Positions 1 to 12,102 of a stretch of DNA of 64,000 nt are shown here, in pieces (positions within the stretch are counted from its first letter, which is position 1; every line of letters begins with the position of its first letter). The notes beneath the pieces were generated by a model. The model made no database searches. It worked only from the letters and a program-made list of their open reading frames with translations, and was not told the origin of the DNA. The stretch comes from Sarcocystis neurona. Taxonomy: Eukaryota; Apicomplexa; Conoidasida; Eucoccidiorida; Sarcocystidae. Where the stretch lies: positions 1,091,797 to 1,155,796 of the forward strand of contig KL647318.1 in assembly GCA_000727475.1 (NCBI GenBank), read 5' to 3'. Position numbers and translations under genes: made by a program.

Positions 1-1390
1 ATATATATATATATGCACATATATATATAGATATATAGACAGAGAGAGGGCGAGAGAAAGACAGAGAGAAATGCATGTGTATACATACGTGTACATATAT
101 ATATCGATGGACAGAGAGAGACATAGAGAAATGCATGCGTATACATATATATATGTATACATAGAGAGAAGCAGAGAGAAATGCATGCGTATACATATAT
201 ATATAGATGGATAGATAGATAAAAACAGAGAGAAATGCATGTGTATACATATATAGATAGATAGAGAAAGAGAGAGAAATGCGTGTGTATACGTAAGTGT
301 ATATATGTATATATATATATAGGTAGATAGACAGAGAAAGACATAGAGAAATGTGTGTGTACGCATATATATAGATAGACAGATAGAAAGGAATGTGTGT
401 CTACGCATACGTGTATACACATAGAGATATATATATAGATGGATAGATAGACAGATAGAGAAGAATGTGTGTCTATACATATGTATATATATAGATGGAT
501 AGATAGAAAGGAAAATGTGCCTGTAGACATATATATACGGATAGAGAAGCAGAGAGGAATGTGTGTCTATACATATGTGTCTACATATATATATAGATGG
601 ATAGATAGACACCGAGATATAGAGACAGAAACAAACAGAAAGGTGTGTGTATACATGTGTGTGTATACATATATATATAGATAGATAAATGTGCCTGTAT
701 ACATATATATATAGATAGATAGAGAAACCGACAGCAAAAGAAAGAGAAATGTGTGTGTATACATATGTACAGAGAGAGAGACACAGAGAGAGGGGAATGT
801 ATGTGTCTATACACACGTCTATACATATAGAGAGAGAGAGAGAGACAAAGAACAGACAGACCAATGTGTGTGTCTATACATGTGTGTCTATACATATATA
901 TCTATACACGGATAGATAGACAGAGAAAGAAATACGCATGTGTACATATATATATAGATATAAAGACACACAGAGAAATGCCTGTGTATACGTATGTGTA
1001 CATATATATATAGATATATATATAGAGAGAGAGAGAGCGATACAAAGAGATATGTGTGTGTCTCCATATATATATATATATATACATATATATAGATAGA
1101 TAGAGACACACAGAGAAATGCGTGTGTATACGTATGTTCACATATATATATGTAGAGAGAGAGGGAGAAATGTGTGTGTATACATATATGTACATATATA
1201 CATATTCATATATACATATACATATATACATATATATATACATATACATATATACATATATATATATACATATACATATATACATACACATATATACATA
1301 TACATATATACATATACATATATACATATTCATATATGTATATACATATATATATACATATATATATGTATATAGAGAGAGAGAGACTAA
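1..1390. repeat. TA/GA-rich compound microsatellite
   Basis: This stretch is low-complexity sequence made of ATATAT, GATAGATA, GAGAGA and TGTGTATACATAT units in loosely repeated blocks. A recurring block of about 55-60 bases runs from an 'agagaaatg' element through 'tgtgtatacata' to 'tatatagatagatag'. Several ORFs of 70-140 codons cross it, but they read only Tyr/Ile/Thr/His dipeptide-like runs and are not genes. Confidence 0.9.
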
Positions 1391-1399
1391 CAGCAGGAG

Positions 1400-3971
1400 G
1401 ATCGATGTGTAGTAATGTGAGAAGATTGAAACGTTTGCCCGTTCTTCTTGAGCAACTTCGTCTGCAGCGGTGTGCTGCTGCTGCCTTCTCCTCTTCCTGG
1501 TGACGCTGCAGTACCGCTGCTGCTGCTGCTTCCTCTGTGTCGCTGCTATCCGTTACTGCTGTCAAAGTGCTGCTGCTGCTCCGCCTCTTCTTCCGCTGCA
1601 GTCGCCGATAGTCTTCCCGCTGCCTCCTGCTGCCGCTCTGTCGAAGCACACGAAGCTTCCGCTCTCCCCTCCATCCTTCTTCTTCTTCCTGCTGCTGCTC
1701 GCCCTGCTGCTGCTTGACATGCGGCTCCCATCCTCCCCCCCTCCCGTCGCTGCCCCCACGTTGCTGCTGCTGCTGCACGGGCACCCGCTCTTCCGCCAGT
1801 CCCAGCAACTGCTTCTCTTCTCCTGCTCCTGCTGTCTCCTCCTCCACCGCATGCAAGCCCCGCTGCTGCTGCGTGTCAACGAAAAACAGTTCCTCCTCTT
1901 CCTCCCGCGCTGTACCTGCCGCTGCCGCTGCTGCTGCCGCCGCCGCAGGAGACGCGTTGCCGGCACTGCTGCGCTGCAGTAGCGCACTTTGCTGCACCTG
2001 GAACCACGGCGACGCTTCGTCGGTGCTGCTGCGGCTCTTCCTTCGCTCTCTCAGTAGCCCAGATGCGGAGAGAAACAAACTTGGGACTCCCTCTTCTGCC
2101 GCCCCTGCTGCTGCTTCTGCTGCTGCCCCTGCTGCTGCTTCTGCTGCTGCTTCTGCTGCTGCTTCTGCTGCTGCGTCTGCCGCCCGTGCTGGTGCGAGTG
2201 CTGCCGTTGCTGCCGCTTCTGCTGCGCCGACTGCTGTCTCTTCGTCGTTTGCTTCCTGTGCTGCTGCTGCGGCTGCTGCTTGGCCGGCTGCTGCTGCTGC
2301 TGCCGCTCCTCTGCTTGGTTGCGAGTCTTCTTGACCCGTGTCACCTGTCCGCGTCACAGCAGGAGCAGAAGCAACTCCGTCTCGTTCTTCTCCTCTTTCT
2401 CGCGCCGAACTGGCTGCGCCTGCTGCTTCTGGACACTTTGCTGCTGCTTCTGCAGCTGCTGCATGTCCCCGGCAACAAACAGCAGCAGCAGCAAATGGAG
2501 CTGCGTCTGCTACAGACGCTGTCGCAGCGGTCACCTCAGCAGCAGCTGCGGACAGCAGCCCCAGCTCCACCCTCCTTGCTGCTGCACGTGCTCCCTGTCG
2601 TCCCAGCGCTTCCCGTGAGTCCCCCTCTGCTGCTGCTGTCGCAGCTGCTCCTGCCGTACCTGCTCCTGCAGGTGCTGCTGCTGTATGAGGACCGCCTGCT
2701 ACTCTGCGCTGAGCAGCTGCTGCAGCTGCTCCTTTGATATAAGACTCTGCTACTCCAGCCCCCTCTGCCCCTGCTGCTGCTGATGCTGCAGCCGCTGTCG
2801 GCTGACCAGGTGCTGCTGCTGCCCCAGGGGCTGCCGGTGCTCCACACGCGTCCCTGCTGCTGCTGCTTGTGCGTCGCTGCCTTGCTGCTGAGCAGCTGAG
2901 CGGAGTGCAGTCGGCAGCAGCAGAGTCCCGCGCAGAACCCTCGGGCGGTCCCGCTTGGCTGGCTACTGCTCCCCCTACGGCTCCTGCTGCTGCAGCAACA
3001 CTGGGAAGAAGTCTTCGTGTTGCAGCAGCAGCAGCAGGAAGACGCTCGCCGCCTGACACTGCTGCAGTTGGGTCTCCTGCGGCTGCTGCTGAAGAACTGC
3101 GACGCTGCCTCCGCGGTGCTGCTGCTGCTGCTGTTGAGGCGGGGGCGCCACGAGAAATTGTTGGTGCTGCAGCTGCTGTGGGGTTCGCTGCTGCTCCTGC
3201 TGCAGCGGCCCTTGCTGTTCCTGTTGCTGCTGCTGCTGACGGCGTGCAGAAAGCCTCGCAAATGCGGACCTGCTGCTTTCCCACCCTGCTGGGACTGCAA
3301 GGTGTTGCTGCTCTCTCACCTCCTTCTCCTGCTGCATGAGTTCCTCCTCCTGCTGCTGCTGCCCGTTCTGCTGCTGCTGCTGGAGCTGCTGCATGCGGTT
3401 CGAGCAAGGCGGGGGGGACGCTAGAAAGACGAAGACGCGCAGCAGCACCTGGCCACCGATGGCCGAGGCTGGGCTGCTGCAGGCGCCCCACATCGAACCG
3501 CTGCTGCTGCTGAGGCTGCAGCTGTTCTCCTACCTGATGCAGCTGCTGCTGCGGCTGTTCCGGCTGCTGCTGCTGCTGTACAGATTCCATCCGCAGCGGA
3601 ACGAGCCGGGACGGCAACGCAACCGCGTGTGGGGTCCGCAGAGCAGCGCCAGCAGCAAAAAACGACGGCGCTGCCACCAACGGGCCGTCCCCTGCATTTT
3701 GCCGCCCTCGGCCCTGCACCTTCTCCCATCCCGGGTCCTGACGCTGCTGACTCCGCTTCTCTTGCTTCTCCCCTTGCTTCTGTTCCTCCTGCGTTCGCCG
3801 GCAACCCTGCCGCTGCTGGTCACGTGCAAACTCCTGCTGCTCATATCGGAGCTCCAACAGCAGCCCCTGCTGCGGCGGTCCTCGCTCATGCTGCTGCTGC
3901 GGTCCTCGCTGCGGCTGCTGCTGTGCTGGTGGGCGAAGCCCGTGGGGGCTGCCTACTTCTGCTGCTTCCAT
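1400..3971 (-). CDS. Possible Gln/Ala-rich hypothetical protein
   Basis: A single open frame runs on the minus strand from an ATG at 3971 to beyond the CAG-rich block. I do not recognise the product. The first 170 or so codons are Gln-rich with mixed charged residues, the middle is long Ala/Gly-rich sequence, and the last 250 codons look more like ordinary protein. That last part contains acidic runs such as [10 protein letters not shown] and a basic KKRRSSSS segment. CAG repeats lie on the minus strand here, as they do in the sense exons of the two identified genes in this window. Against the call, all three minus frames are open for long stretches, and the frame reads on into the TA microsatellite without a convincing stop, so the 3' end must lie at an unseen splice site or in another frame. 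Start, end and exon structure are unresolved. Confidence 0.35.
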
Positions 3972-6410
3972 GCTACGCTGCTGCAGGTTGTGGGCAGCTG
4001 ACCATCAGCTTCGCAGCAGCAGCAGAAACCTGCTCCCCTGCGCTGCTGCACCTGCGCAGTGCCCGCGCTTCCTCCCTGCTGCTGCTGCTGCTGCTGTTCG
4101 CGACGCCACTTCCGTCCTGGGTTTGCGCTAAACCCCTGCTGCTGTGGGGTGGTTGCTGCAGCAGCTGCGGGTTGCCGTGCAGCTCCTACGGCTGCCTCTG
4201 CTGAGAATGCTTGCTGCGCGCTCCTGAGGAACCTTCTTCCGCTGCTGCTCCACTTTTCTTCGAGTGTGGCCCACTGCCGCGGACGGCTGCTGCTGCTGCT
4301 GCCCGCTGGCCAACCGTCGACCGCAGCAGCAGGACCACCACCTGCAGCCGCAGCAGCAGCTCGCTCGATTCACGCTCACTCCTACACACGGAGACCCTGC
4401 TGCTTGCTGCTTCGCCGCCGCCTCCTCCCCGGGTTGCTGCTTCTGCCACTCTTCATGCCGCGCTGCTCCTGCTCCTGTTCTGCTCCAGGAAGTGCTGCTG
4501 CTGCTCCTGTTTTGCTTCAGGATGTCCTGCTGCTGCTCCTTCGTTTCTTCACGAAGTGCTGCTGGTGCAGCTCTACGCACACGTACACTCCCTCCTCCCA
4601 CCTCCGCAGCAGCTGCTGCTCTTTGCGTGATACCGCTGCTGTCCCGCCGACTGCTGCTTCTCCTGAGGCTCTTGGCAGACCCCTGCCGCTGCTGTGGCGG
4701 TTCCTTTCCCCACGTGCTGCGGCGCGTACGTTCGTGGCCATATGCTGCTGCAGCAACTGCTGCGCGTGTGGCCGCTGTTGCGCGCGGCTGCGTTGCTCAG
4801 CAGCCGAGAGGACGCTGAGGGAGGTCTATGCAGCAGCACCAGCAAAAGCAAGGAAAGAGCGCCAGGAGAAGAAAAAGAAGTCGTGGCAGCCGAGGCGGCA
4901 GCGCCCCGCCTGAGACAAGTGCCACACATGAACGGACGCGGCAGCAGCAGGCGGTGGTGGTGCCTCCCTTTTCGTCCTCGCCGGTCTCGGTGTTCGTCAG
5001 GGACAGCAGCAGCAGCAGTCCTTGCGCGGGAAGAAGAGAAGGAAACGAGGAGATAGAAAGATGAGGACGGCAGACTCAAAAGAAAATGATTGCAGCAGTG
5101 CCTTGGTGGTCCATGTCCTGGCAGCAGCAGCAGCAGCAGCATGCGCGCGGCGGTGCTGCGACGTTGCTAGCCGCCGTCGCACCGCCAGAGCCCACGGGAA
5201 GGAGGCAGCAGCAGCAGCAGCACCGCAGCAGCAGCCCGGCGTGGAGGAGGTTCTTCAACCCACACGAGGCGGTCCTTGTGGAGAAGAAGCTTCTTCTTCT
5301 TCGCGCCAGCAGTCCGTAGAGACTCTTTTGCCGGCCCCTGTCGGAAGGAGGCTCGTGCCGTCTATCGTGTCTGCTGCTGCTGCCAACACTGCGCCGCTGG
5401 TGCTGCAGCGATGCCTCCCTCCCTCGCGTCGATGTGTGTCGCTGGAGAGAGGCGAGGGAGTGCGCCTGCGGCGTTCCTCCTCTCTCGCAGATGTTGCAAC
5501 TGCTGCAACAAAACAGCAGCTGCTGCGGCACGTCCTTCGTCCGCTGCTGCTGCCGCTCCTCCTCGTCCTCCTGCGCGGAATGGCGGCTGCACCGTTGCTT
5601 TCGCTGCTGCTGCCGTACGGCTGCTGCTGCTGCGGTGTGTCGTCAGCGCCTCTTCTTCCACTGCTGCTGCTGCGACTGGCGGCGGGGGCTGCGCTGCTGC
5701 AGCCGCCCTGCTGCTGCTTTACTGCTCTGCTGTCTGTCGCCAGTGCTGTAATGCGCTGCTGTTGCCCAACTACAGAGTAGTAGTAGTCTCCCTGCGCTCG
5801 TGCGATGGTGGCGGACTACTCCTGCCCCTCTCGGTGCTCCGTCCAGTTTTGCTGTGGAGGAAAGGAGAGGAAAGACAAGCCAAAGAGGGCTGCGCCGCTG
5901 CTGTGCGTCTCTTTCTTCTTCCCGCCTGCACAGAAATCCGCTCCGCTGCACCTAAGCGCATGTCTGCTGGTTCCTCTCTTTGCTGCTATGACAGCTGCTG
6001 CTGCTTCGCGGCTCCTGCTGCCTTCCGCCGCTCTTGTTCTCGACTCCCTTCTTGCTACTGCGCAGCCGCTGCTGCCCTCGTCTCTCTCGTGCTGCCGCTG
6101 CTGCCGCGGATCCGCTGCTGTGGCTCGGATGGGGTTGCCCCACGCAGACGCTGCTGCTGCTGCTGCGGGAAGAGAAGGTGAGTTGTCAAAAAGTCCCGTT
6201 GGGGGCCACCCGCCCCTGCTCTTTCCCTCAGCGGCCGTCACCTACGGCGAGGTCACGTCCTTCGCCACAATATCGAGGCCGCGCGCCAGTAGCAGGAGCA
6301 GCAGTTGCAGCAGTAGCAACAGCAGCAGCACCAGCGAAAGTAACCAGCAGCTGGTGTGGATACGAAGAATAGAGAGCGGCAACAGAAAAAAAGAGCAGCA
6401 GCAGGGAGGG
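3972..6410. other. CAG/CTG-rich segment without a resolved gene
   Basis: The segment is dense in CTG on the plus strand up to about 4.82 kb, CAG from about 4.82 to 5.25 kb, CTG again to about 6.17 kb, then CAG. Every frame is open for long stretches because of the repeats. I see no family motif. The changes of repeat orientation suggest that more than one transcribed strand is involved, and part of it may be the 5' region of the minus-strand candidate downstream. Confidence 0.5.
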
Positions 6411-6412
6411 TA

Positions 6413-6660
6413 AAGATTACGCAGCGGTAGGCAATAATCAGCAGCAGCAGTAGGGAGTGTAAAGGTTCCGCAGGGACAGTGAATAAACAACAGCAGCAGC
6501 AGAGAGTGTAAAGGTTCCGCAGGGACAGTGAATAAACAACAGCAGCAGCAGCAGCGAGTGTAAAGCTGGCAACAGCAGGGAGAAAATTAAGCAGGGAGGG
6601 TAAATAGCCAGCAGGGAGTGTAACGATTACGCGGCGACGGTAAATAACGAGCAGCAGCGG
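6413..6660. repeat. Tandem repeat, unit about 54 bp
   Basis: Repeated units have the form 'gagtgtaaag-gttccgcagggacagtgaataaacaac-(agc)n'. Two nearly identical copies lie at about 6456-6563, and degenerate copies with 'gggtaaagattacgcagcg' extend on both sides. The unit combines a unique core with a variable-length CAG tract. No conserved ORF spans it. Confidence 0.8.
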
Positions 6661-6770
6661 CTGGTGTGTGGATGCGAAGATTACTCAGCAATTCACAGAG
6701 TTGAACCAGCAGGAGAAAAGAGGAGAATACCAATAGCAGCCGTGGCCAGCAGCTGAAAGAAGAACCACAG

Positions 6771-7388
6771 ATGGGTTCTCTGCCCACCAGAGAACATTCC
6801 ACCCACCGCAGGTGGACGGGAAGCGTAGCTGTTGCACAAGGAGAAGGCGGAGGAAGAGGAACACCAGCAGCAGCTACAGGATTAGCGCCAGCAGCATCCG
6901 AAGCACGGAAGGATGATCTGCGCAAGAGAGAGAGGATAGATTCGAAAAGAAAGAGAGGGCAGTCTAGCAAGACGGCGTGGAGAGACACACGTTATTGCGG
7001 TAAGAAAGCGAGAGGCGACGGACAAGCGAGGAAGAGAGAAAGAGAGAGACAGAGAAGATTATTTCTTAAGAATTACAGGACAGGGACACAGCGATTTCCG
7101 TCCGAAGTGTGTCAGAGGACCGGCCCACGGTGGGGGGACCAGAAAGAAGAAAAAGCGTTCAGCTTGCTGACAAAGAACTTGTGTAGCCGCGCAGAAGCCC
7201 CGACGCACACACACACACCAGCAAGAAGAGTGAATTCACAGAGAGAGACAGAAAGCGAGAGAGAAGTGGAGTTCTGCTTTACACAGGTACGAGAAAAAGG
7301 AGTGAGCTGCAACCCCCGTCTGCGCACTACCACTTCTTCTGCCCGAGAATATCTACTTGCGTCTGCTGACTTCCTTGCAGGAGGGTGA
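6771..7388 (+). CDS. Possible basic hypothetical protein
   Basis: An open frame of 205 codons starts at an ATG at 6771 and ends at a stop at 7388. It is almost free of CAG runs. The product is rich in Arg, Lys and Glu (for example RKRERERQRR) with no recognisable domain, signal peptide or membrane segment. The purine-rich DNA favours open frames, so length alone is weak evidence. A chance ORF or an untranslated region are both possible. Confidence 0.2.
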   Translation: MGSLPTREHSTHRRWTGSVAVAQGEGGGRGTPAAATGLAPAASEARKDDLRKRERIDSKRKRGQSSKTAWRDTRYCGKKARGDGQARKRERERQRRLFLKNYRTGTQRFPSEVCQRTGPRWGDQKEEKAFSLLTKNLCSRAEAPTHTHTPARRVNSQRETESEREVEFCFTQVREKGVSCNPRLRTTTSSAREYLLASADFLAGG

Positions 7389-7762
7389 ACTCGCGTTCTC
7401 ACACAGTTTCAGAAAAGTTGAAAGCTGTCAGTTACACGTTGAAGAGTATTCGGCGACCGCAGCACGCTTCGCTCGTTCCCTGCCGGTATAAAATTACGAA
7501 CTCCACAAGATAAGAGTAGGCGTGCGTGTTACAGCCGGCAGTCCGTTTCTTCCTTCTCAGTTTCTCCTTGTGAAACATGCTGATGGTAAAGTTAGCAGCA
7601 CGAATAGGCAAAAGACGCAGACCGCAGAGTCAAAACGACCACCGTCTATGTTTTCCTCGTATCTCACTGTCAGCGACAAGGAAGCACACCGAGGAAGCAA
7701 TGGCCGACAGTAAGAAGGGGAGGAGGAAGCTGCAAAGTGATTGCCAAACGTAGGGAGAGGAG
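7389..7762. other. No gene seen
   Basis: Mixed-composition DNA without trinucleotide runs. I see no conserved coding sequence or RNA gene here. Confidence 0.5.
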
Positions 7763-7978
7763 AATTCTGCAAATAGACGCGAGCCAGCAATGTCCCCCCC
7801 TCCTCCTTTTGTCGCTTTCCTTCACAAGAATCTTCTGCTCACGTTGTAGGCCAGTCGTCATTCGCACGTCAATTCTGCAAATAGAAGCGGGCCAGCGATG
7901 TCCCACCCTCCTCCTTTATACCGCTTCCCTTCACAAGAATCTTCTATTCACGTTATAGGCCAGTGGTCACTCGCACGT
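7763..7978. repeat. Tandem duplication, 2 x 108 bp
   Basis: The block starting 'aattctgcaaatagacgcg' at 7763 is repeated from 7871 with only scattered substitutions. Both copies end in 'cgcacgtca'. Each copy carries the same pyrimidine-rich stretch followed by 'ttcacaagaatcttct'. The unit is not made of simple repeats. Confidence 0.9.
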
Positions 7979-8695
7979 CACTTCTTCACCTTATTCGCGT
8001 GGACTGAAATTTCCGACATCCACGGCAAGGAACACTCTTTCCTGGACTTTGTTTTCCGCCAGTTCACCCACACTGAAGCTGCAGTATTCACATATTATCA
8101 AGACGTGGCACGCCTTTGTTGTTTCACGTTTCTGTTTAAAAGGAAATGACGCGTTTTTCCGTATGCGCGCCCGCCCACTGCTACACCTCTCTCAATTTTT
8201 TCGTATTAAACATCAACCGACCGTTAGGCAGCCTCCGTATGTGTCTCAGCAGGACTGGCACAGGACACCTGTTTACTTTCCGAGTCACTTGGGGTACCTC
8301 CAGTGTCAAGATACACACGTGCCTTCCTGACTAAGTAAGTAGCAACCCTGCACGGAAAGATGTGGACTCCTCATCATCAAGAAGTCCCTTCAACAAGTGA
8401 AGCAGCAAAAGCCAATGTCAGTCTGTGTATAGATATACATGTGTTGCCCCAGTGAACATCGCTCTGTCTGTTGTCGTCCTTCGATTCTTGTTGTAGATAT
8501 AGCAGCACTGCTGAAATCATCCTCCTTTACCTGTGTCGGTGGGGGGCAGGTGCAGGTCTATTTTTGTCTGCGTAGACATGTACGACCCAGCAGAAAGACA
8601 CAGCAGCGATAACTGCAACAGCTGCAACAGCAGCTGCAGAAGGGACCTGCTGCAGCAGGTGCACACGCGGGAACGCAAAACGGGAAGTAGAATTA
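7979..8695. other. No gene seen
   Basis: Ordinary-complexity sequence with only short ORFs. No family motif or RNA gene was recognised. Confidence 0.5.
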
Positions 8696-8810
8696 GTGCA
8701 GACGTCCGTACACAAGGTGGAAGCCGTAGACGGTTCAAAAGGTAGGGCACGCGTACGCATCCCGCAGGAGACACGCACCCACCGTAGCAGCAGCAGCAGC
8801 AGCTCACAGG

Positions 8811-9269
8811 TTGGAACAGCAACATCCTCTGGAGAGAGGAGGCTTCATCCCGAGGCAGCAGGACAGAGACGAACGCTTCGTTGCAGTGGCAGCAGCCGTC
8901 ACAGAGCAACTACAGCTGGTGGGGTATCGGAAACTAGAGCGGCGTCAATTGCAGGGGGATTCGCAGTTACAACAGCGGCAGCAACAGCACCGTTGCAGCA
9001 GCAGCAGCAGCAGCGGCAGCAGCAGCAGCGACAGCGTAGACACTGCAGGCGTCGTAGCGGTCGTGGAGAAGATCTTCAGCAGCAGGCAACAAAGTAACCA
9101 GTGCTATGAATACGGACAAAGACCTCGCCTTTTGCTGTTGCCCCGCATCTGCACCAGGCCGGCAGTAGGAGACGCATACAGCGCAGCACGAGCGCCGTCG
9201 ATTAATGCAGCATTGATACATGGTTGCTCATGGTATGTCTTGCGAACAGCAGAGAAAACAAAGCCGTGA
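8811..9269 (+). CDS. Possible Gln/Ser-rich hypothetical exon
   Basis: The frame from 8811 reads about 45 codons of non-repetitive, helix-like sequence that includes AVTEQLQLVGYRKLERRQ. Gln and Ser runs encoded by CAG follow, then ordinary sequence to a stop at 9269. CAG lies on the plus strand, as in the sense exons of the identified genes. There is no known domain, and neighbouring frames are also open over the repeats. It could be one exon of a larger gene or chance. Confidence 0.25.
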   Translation: MEQQHPLERGGFIPRQQDRDERFVAVAAAVTEQLQLVGYRKLERRQLQGDSQLQQRQQQHRCSSSSSSGSSSSDSVDTAGVVAVVEKIFSSRQQSNQCYEYGQRPRLLLLPRICTRPAVGDAYSAARAPSINAALIHGCSWYVLRTAEKTKP

Positions 9270-10440
9270 TGGCTGCATCTGCAGGACAGCAAGCTGCACC
9301 GGACCTACGGGGAACAAACAGCAGCAGGAGGTGCACCGTTAGCCGCAGCAGACGTGTTAGTGGCGGGGGAAAAACGGTACGGAGTCGCGAAATATAAAGA
9401 CAGGTGTAAGCCAGTAGCCGCAAGTTTGCCGGCAGCACCAGCAAGTTGCTCTGAAGAGACAGCTGAGAGGGAGAATAGGGACGGCAGCGGCAGTAACAAG
9501 GATTCGGCCGAGACGGCAACACAACGGCAGCTAGATGGAGCAAAAGTAGCGACGACGTGGCTGCTACAGCAAAAGTAAGTCCTCCAACACAGAAGCTCCT
9601 GCAGCAGCCATGTGCAGTGTGAAACAGCAACAACCACAGGCGCAGATGCAGCAGCAGCAGCGCCCCGCGCAGGGGCTCACAGCTTGTGTGTACACAGGGA
9701 AAAGCACCCTCGGTTCCAGCTGCCTCTCTACCAGTGCGTCTGCAACAGCAGTCGCCTCACACCGTCTGTCACAGCTGTCGCAGCGGTAGAAGTCATACGG
9801 AAATCAACAGCAGCAGCAGCAGCAATTGTAGAAGCCGTAACGACAGATGCGGGGGTGGAACCGGCAGAAGCAGGGAGATGCCGTCGGCTCTTTCTTTTGC
9901 AGTAAAAAGTTAACCACGCTGTGGACCCCATCACTCAGCAGCGGACAATAACAGGATGTGCAGTCAGCACTTTTTACAGGAGCAGCAGCGGTGGGAGTTG
10001 CAGCAGCACCGGGTGAAAAAGGCAGCCGCCTAACGAAGTTTTGCGCTAGGGATCAGGAGCATGCGATGCAGAAGCGAGAGCGTTTGCCTGTAAACTGAGA
10101 AGAACTGGCCGATAAGACGCTCATATCAGCAACACGTGTAGTCGTGCTGTTGCAGCATCCAGATCTGCACAGAAGCAGGTCTTCAGCAATGCATCGTTTA
10201 GGCAGCAGCAACACTACGGGAATTAGCAACCCAAGCCGATAGTAGCCACAGCAGGACCAGCTTCAACAGGAGCAGCAGCAGCAGGAATACCTTCCCGCGG
10301 TACCAGCAGCTTTAGCAGCTGAGAATAGGCGGAGGAAGTCGCCAGGCATCGACTTCCTCAAGCAGACACAGGCCGACTGCTGTGCGGACGGCAGGAATCG
10401 CAGCAACGTTACTCTTCTATAGAGCTTGTAATGGTGGCGC
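9270..10440. other. CAG-containing segment without a resolved gene
   Basis: Scattered CAG runs on the plus strand and short ORFs of under 100 codons. No conserved motif was seen. It may hold exons of an unrecognised plus-strand gene. Confidence 0.4.
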
Positions 10441-10449
10441 AGCGGCGTG

Positions 10450-10663
10450 TAGTTGTAGTAGTAAGTAGTAGTAGTTGGAAAGTGGTAGCAGTAGTAGTGA
10501 GTAGTGTTAGTAGTAGTAGTAGTGGGTGGTAGTGGTAGTAAGTACTACTTAGTAGTAGTAGTAGAAGTGGTAGTAGGATAGCCCTCCGCAGATATGAATC
10601 TTCCTGCAGTAGCTCAGTAGTAGTAGTAGTTGGTAAGTGGTAGCAGCAGTAGGACTAGTAGTA

Positions 10664-10699
<36 letters not shown>

Positions 10700-10838
10700 A
10701 ATAGGACTGCTTAGTATTAGTGGTAGTAGGAGTGGTAGTAGTAGTAGTAGTAGTAGTAAATAGTACTAGTCAGTAGTAGTAGTAGTGGTAGTAGTATAGC
10801 CCTCCGCAAATATGAATCTTCCTGCAGCAGCTCCTGCT
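10450..10838. repeat. TAG/GTA microsatellite with two copies of a unique block
   Basis: Long runs of 'tagtagtag' and 'tggtag' are interrupted twice by almost the same unique block, 'atagccctccgcagatatga' followed by 'atcttcctgcag'. The copies lie at about 10577-10616 and 10796-10835. Many stop codons in the TAG phase rule out coding in that frame. Confidence 0.85.
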
Positions 10839-11244
10839 GCGATAACACGTGCTGCGGCAGCAACTGTACTACCAGGAGAAAAAGCGTGTCGCTAGAGGTG
10901 CCAAAGCATCTTCTGCAATCGCACACGCAAACGGGCATCACCTGTAGACTTGTAGCTGCGCGTGCTCCACCAGTACTGACAGCAGGAGGAGAGGAAGAAG
11001 CAGCAACACGTCGGCGCCACGAGCAGGTAGCGAAGCGCGATCTGATGGTTTAGAACCCAGCAGTCGCACGAAGTGCTACAACACTGCAGGATGGAGCTTT
11101 TTGTCTACGCCTAGCCCCACCACCAGCACTGCCCGCGCCCTTTGAGGCAACATCGCCAATCTGGCACTACCGGCGCCAGTACGTGCAGCGCACACTCGCA
11201 CAGGGTCGGTATTTGGAGCCAGAGCCGCATCAAGTCACAGTAGC
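10839..11244. other. No gene seen
   Basis: Mixed-composition DNA with a few CAG and CTG triplets between the TAG microsatellite and the minisatellite. Nothing coding can be supported. Confidence 0.4.
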
Positions 11245-11512
11245 AGCACACAGGCAGCTACAACAGTAGCAGCAGGAGGTTACAGCGAGCTACAGCAGCA
11301 GGATACAGGCAGCCACAACAGCAGTAGCAGGATACAGGCAGCTACAACAGTGGCAGGATACAGGCCGCTACACCAGCAGCAGCAGCAGGATACAGACAGC
11401 TACAACAGGAGCAGCAGCAGGATACAGGCCGCTGCACCACCAGCAGCAGCAGGATACAGACAGCTACAACAGTAGCAGCAGCAGGATACAGGCAGCTACA
11501 ACAGCAGCAGCA
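11245..11512. repeat. Minisatellite, unit about 30-36 bp
   Basis: About eight tandem units of the form 'caggatacaggcagctacaa' followed by 'cag(cag)n' run through this block. Length varies mainly in the CAG tract. Substitutions such as gac for ggc and cgc for agc show that the copies are not recent identical duplicates. Confidence 0.9.
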
Positions 11513-12102
11513 GCACAAAGGCGGCTCCACCAGCAGCAGCAGGCAGTCTGGCCAGAAGTGGCAGCAACGGGACAACAGCAGCATCACGGTGCATATCTTT
11601 GTACGTCGAGGCTAATACATCCCCAGACACGGAACGAGCGACGCTGTGGCCGCCGACGCCTTTCTTTCTGCTACAGCTGCTGCGAATATCTGCCGCTGCT
11701 GCTACCCACGCACATACGTCGTAGTGCAGGACGCTCGCTCGCAACGAGAACTGCTGCTGCAGCGGCTGCTTCTTCCGTAGAAAGTACGCCGGAGGAGCAC
11801 AAGTGCCACTGCAGTGCACGTTTGAGCACCCAGAAAACGCTCTGCCTCTGCTGCTGGTGCGGCCGTACGTCGCGCCCGCCGCTGCTGCAGCGGCTACAGG
11901 AGAAATGCCTGCACCGACTTTGTCGTGAGCATCACATCCCATAGAAGTAGCGCGGACGCCGCTGACTGGTTCTGCAGTGTCCCTGGCCTCACAAGCGTCT
12001 GTTCAGTGTCTCGAAGGTTTTTAAGGTGGCAGTGAGGCTCCTGCACGTGTGTGCCACAAAACAGCAGCTTCCGCGGTCAAAATACATACATGTATTTGTG
12101 AC
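11513..12102. other. CAG-containing segment without a resolved gene
   Basis: Open frames of about 130-150 codons exist on both strands between 11.5 and 11.94 kb, but neither shows a motif. I cannot decide which, if either, is coding. Confidence 0.4.

Noticed and set aside
902..1412. ORFs of up to 143 codons in the first 1.4 kb
   Set aside because: Translations are Tyr/Ile/Thr/His repeats from TA and TG microsatellite sequence.
11245..11512. Regularly spaced repeats that could suggest a CRISPR array
   Set aside because: Units are contiguous with variable CAG tracts, not conserved repeats with unique spacers, and the genome is eukaryotic.
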